Below are positions 57,995 through 64,000 of a stretch of DNA of 64,000 nucleotides, piece by piece. This DNA comes from Streptomyces sp. NBC_00690 (GTDB lineage: Bacteria > Actinomycetota > Actinomycetes > Streptomycetales > Streptomycetaceae), in NCBI RefSeq assembly GCF_036226685.1, contig NZ_CP109010.1:186001-250000 (forward strand), given 5' to 3'. Under the pieces are notes generated by a model, which was not told the origin of the DNA, made no database searches, and saw only the letters and a program-made list of their open reading frames with translations. A program made the position numbers and the translations under genes. How positions within the stretch are numbered: position 1 is the stretch's first letter; every line of letters starts with the position of its first letter.

Positions 57995-60195
57995 AGCTCA
58001 CGGTGGCGGAACTGGTAGGCGGCTCCCGCGACCCGCAGCAGCCCCATTTCGTAGCAGCAGTGGAGAAGGCTCCCGAGCCTCCACGGCAGGTGTCCCCGTG
58101 TGCAGAGCAGGAACGACACATAGCGCAGGGAAGCTGGCCCGCCGAGCGCACCCCGGATTCCCTGGGTTGCGGGAAAGGAGTCCTTGAGTGAGAAGACGAG
58201 GCCCCACCCGATGACCAACGCCAACCCAAAGGCCAGTGCGCTGGCACCCAGCGCCGGGCCTTCGAGCCTGACAGCAGTGTCCGCCTCGGGTCGCGCCAGC
58301 AGCTCCACTGCCTCCAGCGCTCCCAGGAGGCAGGCCGAAGCCAGCCAAGTGGCCAGGTCTCCGCGCAGTCCGCCCCGTGGGTCGCTGAGGGGGTGGTCCC
58401 GGACGCTGAGCGTCAGATACAGCAGACCGACAAAGCCGACCCACCCGGGGACGGAAGGCCAGTGAATCAACTCCCAGAACTCGTAGGGAGGAACTCCTGA
58501 TGCGAACCAGTCGATGCTGTAGTAGAGACCACCGAGCATGCCGCCCACAGCCCCACCCGCCAGCATCGTGCTCACCACTCGGCCGAACCCGGAGAGTGTG
58601 GCGGTGGTTCGCAGGGAGATACGGGCAGGCTGCGGCCAGGCGACACCATAGGCCGCTGCAACGCCCAGCACGGTGAGCGTCCCATAGAACACGGCGTTGA
58701 CAACGGTGTTGGCGCCATCCGCCATCAGGTAGAGCCCCACAGTGAAGAAGGCAAGGAACACCACGAGAAGTGCACTGACCACACGTGGCCTGCGGACCCC
58801 TGCCAGCGGCCACAGCTCGTCCAGCACCATGTCCGTGCCCGACAGTTCGCGGCCCGCGACAATACGGGGCGGTCTGGCCGTGTTGGAATGGAGATAGGCG
58901 GCGAGGACCGCCAGATGGCGCCAGACAGCCACGTGGTCCAGCCTGCGCCGGGGCCACTGCCCCTCACCGCCAGACCGGGCGTGGACAGCCGCCTTGATGT
59001 AGCGGTCCAGGAGATGCTCGTACAACTCACCGCTATCCGCAAGGCGCACCAGATCCTTGGGATCGCGCAGGAACACCCCGGTGTCAGGGTCGCGCTCCTC
59101 GTAGACCACGGCCGCAAGGGTCAGCCGCCACGGGGTGTTGAGCGCTTCAGTGAGTACGGGCGACGCTGAAGGCGCGGTCACCGCGTCCAACAGTTCCTGC
59201 CATCGGGCGAGGTTCTGCTCGGAGTAGCCGATCCTCTCCCTGAGGTAGCCGCGGATGTGTCCGGCGTCCACCCGAGCGATCCCGATTTCCGCCGACACCT
59301 GGGGATGGGTGTCAGCGTCGACCAGCGCCTCGTAGTGCGGGCGCCGGCAGGTGACGACCACCGGGGCCTTCGCGCCCTCCCGTTCATAGGCTTCGACGGC
59401 CCGCAGCAGCTGTGCGGCCCGGGATGTGTAGCCGGGCTGCTCGACCGCGTCCATCTCATCTAGGCCGTCGATGACCGGCAGTACAAAGTGGGCCTCCACC
59501 AGGGCACGCGCCTCCCGCAGGGGGAAGTGGAACACCCGAATCAAGTGAGTGACGAGCCAGTTGCGGATGCTGTCGCCTGACCAGGAGGAGGCGGAGAGCC
59601 GAATCGGCACCGGTTCACTGGCGGCGCGGTCCCGGGCCAGCCCGAGGATCAACGCCACCGCAAGCACGGTCTTCCCCGTCCCCGCGTCACTGGTACCGGC
59701 TGTGTTCCCGCTGGCACCAGTAATAACCAGGCGCCCAGGTGCCAGAGAACGGTAGTACGCGGCAATATTCCGCAGACTCCCCTCGGCCCCCGGACCTCCG
59801 CCACCATGCGAGACGCCCGACGCGGCAATCAGATTGAAACGCAGATCGATCGGCCCGTTCAGGGACTGGAGGTCACCGCCGAGGAGCTGCCGATACTGCT
59901 TTCCCTCCTCCTTCAAGACCGCCCGCGCCAACTCCGCCGCGATGACCAAGGCAGTCCGCTGCCCGCGCAGCGCCCGCAGGGCGGCCCAGAGGCCCCACAC
60001 CGCGAGGCCCGCGCTCGCAACCCCCACCAGGAGCCCGGCCGTATCCCTCGTACTGCCTCTATCACCCTGAAGGGCAGCGACCGTCCACATGGCGGCGGAG
60101 AAGACCAGCAACCCACACAGCCAGGCCGCCGCATGCATCAGAACACGTCGTCCGCTGATTACCACCTTCCCATCGTCCACTCCAGGAGACGGCAC
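57937..60195 (-). CDS. Membrane-anchored NACHT-domain NTPase
   Basis: 752 residues. Two N-terminal membrane helices (about 18-42, 52-76). A NACHT module follows: a Walker A whose Gly-Ala-Ser-Gly turn is split by seven extra residues (NTAGTSD) before AGTGKT (about 159-176), Walker B HFVLPVIDGLDEMD (about 236-249), sensor VVVTCRRPHYEAL, and TPWRLTLAAVVYEE. The C-terminal half has about six membrane helices (470-700) and ends in YQFRHRELQEHLATR, which I know from Streptomyces NACHT proteins. Bacterial NACHT ATPases can act as phage sensors. GTG start at 60195; no partner gene beside it. Confidence 0.75.
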   Translation of the reverse strand: MPSPGVDDGKVVISGRRVLMHAAAWLCGLLVFSAAMWTVAALQGDRGSTRDTAGLLVGVASAGLAVWGLWAALRALRGQRTALVIAAELARAVLKEEGKQYRQLLGGDLQSLNGPIDLRFNLIAASGVSHGGGGPGAEGSLRNIAAYYRSLAPGRLVITGASGNTAGTSDAGTGKTVLAVALILGLARDRAASEPVPIRLSASSWSGDSIRNWLVTHLIRVFHFPLREARALVEAHFVLPVIDGLDEMDAVEQPGYTSRAAQLLRAVEAYEREGAKAPVVVTCRRPHYEALVDADTHPQVSAEIGIARVDAGHIRGYLRERIGYSEQNLARWQELLDAVTAPSASPVLTEALNTPWRLTLAAVVYEERDPDTGVFLRDPKDLVRLADSGELYEHLLDRYIKAAVHARSGGEGQWPRRRLDHVAVWRHLAVLAAYLHSNTARPPRIVAGRELSGTDMVLDELWPLAGVRRPRVVSALLVVFLAFFTVGLYLMADGANTVVNAVFYGTLTVLGVAAAYGVAWPQPARISLRTTATLSGFGRVVSTMLAGGAVGGMLGGLYYSIDWFASGVPPYEFWELIHWPSVPGWVGFVGLLYLTLSVRDHPLSDPRGGLRGDLATWLASACLLGALEAVELLARPEADTAVRLEGPALGASALAFGLALVIGWGLVFSLKDSFPATQGIRGALGGPASLRYVSFLLCTRGHLPWRLGSLLHCCYEMGLLRVAGAAYQFRHRELQEHLATRPHSPGARSVTR

Positions 60196-60363
60196 TGTGC
60201 GTGGAAACCATCAAACTGTGACGAAGGGCGGCAAGCTGGAGGCGCTGGGCTCGCCAACGCGGATCGGGTGGCACCCGCCGACACTCCGTGCGGGGAGCAG
60301 GTGATGTCGGCTCCGCGCTGCCGGGATGCTCCGGTTTCACCGAGCAGCCCACTCTCTGCAGAA
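60196..60363. other. Gap between NACHT gene and IS
   Basis: 168 bp without a gene. Probably NACHT promoter (leftward). Confidence 0.35.
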
Positions 60364-61413
60364 TCACTTACGAGCTGGTGCGTGATTGCGTTTGAGACGT
60401 GGATGCCTGACCGGGGGGTTTTTGTCAGTCGGTGGTGTTGCGGTCGGAGACGAGGCCGGCGATGGCCCGGTAGGTGGCGGGCAGATTCTCCCGGCGGTGG
60501 GTCCAGCGGACCAATTGCTTCCAGCGTTTGTGATCGGCGAGGGCGTGTTCGACGGTGATGCGCTTCGAGGAGTGCCGGTGCCGGGCTCGTAGGCGGGCTT
60601 CGAGGACCTCGGGAGGGCTGATCTTGTTTCCCTTCCTCGGCGGCGTCACCGCTTGGCCGGGATGGTCGCGGCGGAGTCCGAGGTAGCCGTCGTCCAGAAG
60701 GACTTCAACGTCGGAGAAGCGCTGGAAACAGGTACCGATGCCCTCGTTGCGTGCAGCGGTCGCGTCATGCATCCGCCCTGGTCGCAGGGCGTCGGTCCAG
60801 AGCGTGCGGCCCTCATGGTCGGCGACGACGGTGGCCTTCATCGTGTTCTGCTTCTTCTTCCCCGAGACGAAGGCACGGCGTCCGCCGCGGCCGGCCGGGG
60901 GCCGACGGACCTGGACTTCGGTGGCGTCCAGCCGCAGCTCGATGCCTTCGGCCTGGGCGTATGCGAACACATCCGCCAAGGTCCGCAGCCGCAGGCCGGG
61001 CCGGTCCGGGACCGCACATCCCCGCTCGGCCAGCAGCCCTCGCATCTCGCCGATCGCACGGGTGATGGTGGAGCGATCGACGCCGAACAGCAGCCCCAAC
61101 GCCGCATGCGGCAAATCGTGCCGCAGATGAATCAGCGTGGCCACGAGCCGGTCGACGAACACCAGCCGATGCCGGACACCGGCTCCTGCTTCACGTCGCC
61201 TGGCCCCGCCGCGGGCTCTGTGACGACGCCCCTCGACCACCGCCTGCCAAGGGTCGGCCAACTCCTCAACCAGGTAAGCGAGATGCCCCCGAGAGACCCC
61301 TGTGAACACCTGATGCGCGAGAACCGTCCGACTGACCATGATCGCCACATCCGGATCATGCCACCCACCAGCAAGAACACCTCACGCGCAATCACGCACC
61401 AGCTCGTAACTGA
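60364..61413 (-). mobile_element. Complete IS5-type insertion sequence
   Basis: 1050 bp bounded by 27-bp inverted repeats that differ at one base (TCAC/GTTACGAGCTGGTG... at 60364-60390 and 61387-61413). It holds one transposase reading leftward. No target-site duplication is evident (GAA left, CCA right), perhaps because of later rearrangement. A 114-bp copy of its right end is found at 62688-62801. Confidence 0.85.
60425..61348 (-). CDS. IS5-group (DDE_Tnp_4) transposase
   Basis: 307 residues from a GTG. N-terminal HTH (HAALGLLFGVDRSTITRAIGEMRGLL). DDE: LDATEVQVRRP (D), LLDDGYLGLRRD (D), ITVEHALADHKRW (E). The basic RRAFVSGKKKQNTMK segment between them is typical. The frame is intact, so it may be active. 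Confidence 0.85.
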   Translation of the reverse strand: MAIMVSRTVLAHQVFTGVSRGHLAYLVEELADPWQAVVEGRRHRARGGARRREAGAGVRHRLVFVDRLVATLIHLRHDLPHAALGLLFGVDRSTITRAIGEMRGLLAERGCAVPDRPGLRLRTLADVFAYAQAEGIELRLDATEVQVRRPPAGRGGRRAFVSGKKKQNTMKATVVADHEGRTLWTDALRPGRMHDATAARNEGIGTCFQRFSDVEVLLDDGYLGLRRDHPGQAVTPPRKGNKISPPEVLEARLRARHRHSSKRITVEHALADHKRWKQLVRWTHRRENLPATYRAIAGLVSDRNTTD

Positions 61414-61451
61414 CCATTTCAGAATCAGGATCTCGTGACTGCTGGAGCCTG

Positions 61452-61811
61452 TCACACGTCGAGTCGCTGAAGGACCTGCGCGAACTCCTCGTTCTCAACA
61501 AGGCCGACGAGTACTCGGGTCATGTTGCTGATGCCGGCATCGCGGACGATGAGACCGTCCGAGACCCAGAAGTAGCGACCTCCCAAGGCTTCCCCGCTTG
61601 CCGCCCACCTCTCCATTACAAGCTCGACCTGGGCGAGAGTGATGATGGTCGCGCTCCATCGAGAGCCGTCCGGAAGGTCGACGAAGACGTCAACGTTGTC
61701 CACGGACTCCAGGTCCTCACCGGCATTCGGTATGAACGCGGCCTCGAAATGTTCTGTACGAACTCGGTAGAAGGGGCCGTCCCAGGCTCCCGGCTGTCTG
61801 CTCTGACTCAT
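61452..61811 (-). CDS. Hypothetical protein caught in the IS nest
   Basis: 119 residues from the ATG at 61811. Compact alpha/beta (GPFYRVRTEHFEAAFIP, FVDLPDGSRWSATIITLAQVELVMERW, YFWVSDGLIVRD). I do not know the family. It lies between two IS transposases and either was there first or came as passenger of the second element. Confidence 0.5.
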   Translation of the reverse strand: MSQSRQPGAWDGPFYRVRTEHFEAAFIPNAGEDLESVDNVDVFVDLPDGSRWSATIITLAQVELVMERWAASGEALGGRYFWVSDGLIVRDAGISNMTRVLVGLVENEEFAQVLQRLDV

Positions 61812-61873
61812 CAGGCGAGCTTGCCGGGTCAATCGGCCCACCTCAACCGGGATCTTCCGCCACGCTGCCGGGC

Positions 61874-62682
61874 GTGAACAGTGATCTTGTGCCCGATGAC
61901 CTGTGGACGCGCATCGCTGCGATGCTGCCGCCCCTCCACAGCGGCCGCATCGGTATGCAGGACGACACCGAACAAGCGACCGCATCGCGTTGGCAGGCAT
62001 CACCTTCGTCCTCCGCACAGGCGTGACCTGGCGCGACGTGCCGGGTCAGGAGGTGGGCTGCTCCGGGGTCACGGCCTGGCGCCGTTTACGGGACTGGACC
62101 GAGGCTGGCGTCTGGCCCCGACTGCACTCGGCGATCCTTGCCGAGCTGCGGGCGGCCAGGCTGCTGGAAATGGACGATTGTGCCATCGACGGCTCGCACA
62201 TCCGCGCCCTCAAAGGAGGAACTCACACCGGACCATCTCCGGTCGACCGGGGCCGCCCTGGAAGCAAGCACCACATCATCGTCGACCAGCACGGCACGCC
62301 GCTCGCGGCGTCACTGACCGGCGGCAACCGGCATGATGTCACCCAGCTGATGCCCCTCGTCGATGCCATCCCCCACATTCGTGGTTTGCGCGGCCGGCCA
62401 CGCCACCGGCCCCGGCAGCTGTTCGCCGACCGAGGCTACGACTTCGACAAATACCGCCGTCTCATCCGGGCGCGTGGGATCACACCCAAGATCGCCCGCC
62501 GCGGCACCCCGCACGGCTCCGGCCTGGGCAAGACACGCTGAGTCGTCGAGCGCACCTTCGCGTGGCTCCACCAGTTCAAGCGACTCCGCATCCGCTACGA
62601 GATACGAGCCGACCTCCACCTCGGACTGCTCCAACTTGCCTACAACATAATCTGTTTGAGACGGCTCCGGACCTCATTCTGA
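61874..62682 (+). pseudogene. IS5-family transposase with frameshift and nonsense mutation
   Basis: Begins with GTG 61874 (NSDLVPDDLWTRIAAMLPP). Near 61930-61945 the family sequence moves to another frame (PHRYAGRHRTSDRIALAGITFVLRTG). It continues with IDGSHIRALKGG (D) and FADRGYDFDKYR (D) to a TGA at 62539-62541 right after GKTR, where relatives have Trp. After the stop the frame goes on with VVERTFAWLHQFKRLRIRYE (catalytic Glu) to 62682. Two lesions make it inactive unless recoded. Confidence 0.8.
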
Positions 62683-62687
62683 AACGA

Positions 62688-62801
62688 TCAGTTACGAGCT
62701 GGTGCGTGATTGCGCGTGAGGTGTTCTTGCTGGTGGGTGGCATGATCCGGATGTGGCGATCATGGTCAGTCGGACGGTTCTCGCGCATCAGGTGTTCACA
62801 G
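62688..62801 (+). repeat. Orphan copy of the IS end at 61300-61413
   Basis: Same sequence as the transposase-start end of the complete IS (TCAGTTACGAGCTGG to GTTCACAGG), inverted relative to it, including the first dozen transposase codons. Identity stops at about 62801. It is left from a second copy of that IS that was later deleted or cut. Confidence 0.8.
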
Positions 62802-62823
62802 GTGTCGGCGTACACAGTTACGT

Positions 62824-62899
62824 GGCTCTGGCAAGATTTTCGTAGCCGGAGATCATCTCGGTGAGACGGTCGGCCGGTCCGCGTAGTGGGCAGCCTGTG
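62824..62899. other. Probable left end of ISL3 element
   Basis: GGCTCTGGCAAGATTTTCG at 62824 resembles the GGCTCT-type ends of ISL3 elements. It lies between the IS remnant and the ISL3 transposase. The other end is outside the window. Confidence 0.35.
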
Positions 62900-64000
62900 A
62901 TTGTGCCCTACTGAACTGGCAAGTCTGTTACCGCAGTTGTCTGATGTCCTGGTGCTCTCGGTCGATGTCTCCGATACTGCCGTGGCGGTCCGTGCCCGTA
63001 CGAGATCCAGTGAACCGGCGGAATGTACGGGATGTGGCCAGCTGAGCACGTGGTGCCACAGCCGCTACGTGCGACACCTCGCCGACGTCGCTCTCGGAGG
63101 CCGGCCTCTGCGCATCGACCTGTCCGTACGCCGCCTGTACTGCGAGAACCCGGCATGTCCGAAGGTGACCTTCGCCGAGCAAGTGGCAGGGCTGACCATG
63201 CGCTACCAGCGGCGCACACCGCTGTTGCAGCGCCAGGTGGAAGACGTCGGCGTGGTGCTGGCCGGGCGAGGCGGCTCCCGGATGCTGCGGATCCTGAACG
63301 TCACACTCTCGCGGTGCACCGTCCTGTCCCAACTGATGCGGGTGCCGCTTCCGCCGCTGGTCACGCCCCGGGTGCTGGGGGTGGATGACTTCGCCCTCTA
63401 CGGAAACACCTACGGCACCCTCCTGGTCGACGCCACCACCCGGCTCCCGCTCACACTTTGGGAAGGGCGCGACGCGGAACAGCTCAGCCACTGGCTCCGG
63501 GAACACCCAGGTGTCGAGATTGCCTGCCGCGACGGCTCCCTCACCTACCGACAGGGCATCACCGCCGGTGCCCCCGACGCTTTGCAGATCAGCGACCGCT
63601 TCCATCTCTGGCAGGGCCTCTCCCGCCGAGTCCAGGACATCGCCTCCGCCCACCACGGCTGCCTGCCCGCAGCACTTCCCCCAGTCAGCGAGACCGCTCC
63701 CGCACCGGTCGAGGACGCCGTCGAGAACACCGCGGCGGACACCCGCGCCGGGCGCCACGCCCGAAGGCTGTTCGACGCCGTGCACGCCCTGACCGGCGCC
63801 GGCCGGAGCCACAGTTCCGTAGCACGGGAGCTCGGCCTGAACCGCCGCACCGTCAGCAAGTACGCCCGGGCCCGCACCTGGCAGGAGGTGGTGCGCCGCC
63901 CGCCCCGCAAGCCCTCCGCTCTGGACCCCTACCTCGACTACCTGCAACAACGCTGGGACGAGGGACAGCACAGCGCGAAGATCCTGCACGAAGAACTCCA
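62900..64000 (+). CDS. ISL3-family transposase, cut by window edge
   Basis: About 366 residues visible, no stop before the edge. The start is uncertain: a TTG at 62900 follows an in-frame TGA; TTG or GTG codons further in are possible. Zinc-finger part CTGCGQLSTWCHSRYVR and CENPACPKVTFAEQV. Then the helical RYQRRTPLLQRQVEDVGVVLAGRGG and the DDE start LGVDDFALYGNTYGTLLVD with the second block VEIACRDGSLTY. An HTH insert follows (RSHSSVARELGLNRRTVSKYARA). Typical ISL3 plan. Confidence 0.8.

Larger units (their letters stand above)
61416..62687 (+). mobile_element. Possible second IS5-type element, decayed
   Basis: The ends share TTTCAGAAT-x-AGG in inverted orientation (61417 on plus, about 62686 on minus), and the transposase pseudogene at 61874-62682 ends next to the right one. 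At 1.27 kb it would be long for this group because it includes the gene at 61452-61811. The left boundary is uncertain. Confidence 0.35.

Noticed and set aside
62928..63989. 353-residue minus-strand frame at right edge
   Set aside because: Antisense shadow of the ISL3 transposase, whose zinc fingers and DDE blocks lie on the plus strand.

Overview
This is high-GC actinomycete DNA, almost certainly Streptomyces. Start codons are often GTG, ribosome binding sites are strong AAGGAG types, third codon positions are G/C-rich, and many families are typical of Streptomyces mobile elements: WhiB-like protein, DUF2637 membrane protein, FtsK/TraB-type translocase, KorSA-like GntR repressor and DciA/DUF721. 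I saw no rRNA operon, complete tRNA, ribosomal protein or core metabolic gene, so the window is an accessory region: a linear plasmid, an integrated plasmid or a chromosome arm.

Layout. (1) 1-2.3 kb: scrambled left edge with an IS5-like transposase fragment, a SAM methyltransferase, a truncated P-loop protein and an N-terminally truncated Pycsar-type (DUF5706) membrane effector. A tRNA-3'-end-like sequence lies inside the 5' part of the last ORF. (2) 2.4-6.7 kb: a small tail-anchored protein, then a leftward recombinase operon (active-looking tyrosine recombinase, HTH protein, zinc-knuckle recombinase-like protein). (3) 6.8-21.1 kb: a long leftward conjugation and regulation block. It holds a truncated small gene, a sliding-clamp paralogue, DUF6197, the TraB/FtsK translocase, a small Tra protein, a Gly/Ser-rich protein, a coiled-coil/DUF2637 membrane protein, WhiB, a set of small Cys proteins and a sigma-region-2 protein. 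Almost every non-overlapping gene junction carries a strong hairpin. (4) 21.3-24.1 kb: a divergent KorSA-like GntR repressor with three copies of one operator, then HTH, YdcF-like and Rossmann-like genes. (5) 24.4-31.0 kb: a plasmid-maintenance-like block with an HTH protein, a DciA homologue and zinc-ribbon hypotheticals.

(6) 31.2-53 kb: a transposon-built region with two Tn3-type units. Each has a TnpA (one truncated, one full length), a serine resolvase and a secreted YVTN beta-propeller protein. Between them sit a 2344-residue LamG-rich protein and a sigma factor pair. (7) 52.8-57.3 kb: a Phd-type antitoxin with an unknown partner, a divergent endonuclease VII sharing a palindromic operator, and a translationally coupled cluster ending in a tyrosine recombinase. 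(8) 57.4-60.2 kb: a truncated recombinase abutting a membrane-bound NACHT NTPase, a plausible defence gene. (9) 60.3-64 kb: an IS nest with an intact IS5-type element, a decayed IS5-type element with a frameshift and a stop, an orphan end of the first IS, and an ISL3 transposase running off the edge.

How the parts fit: the KorSA-like repressor probably silences the leftward transfer operon through the palindromes at 21.33-21.46 kb. TraB would pump double-stranded DNA, helped by the membrane proteins. The HTH/DciA pair may support replication. Transposons and recombinases explain the cargo and the many broken genes. No homology search was run; family names come from reading the proteins.
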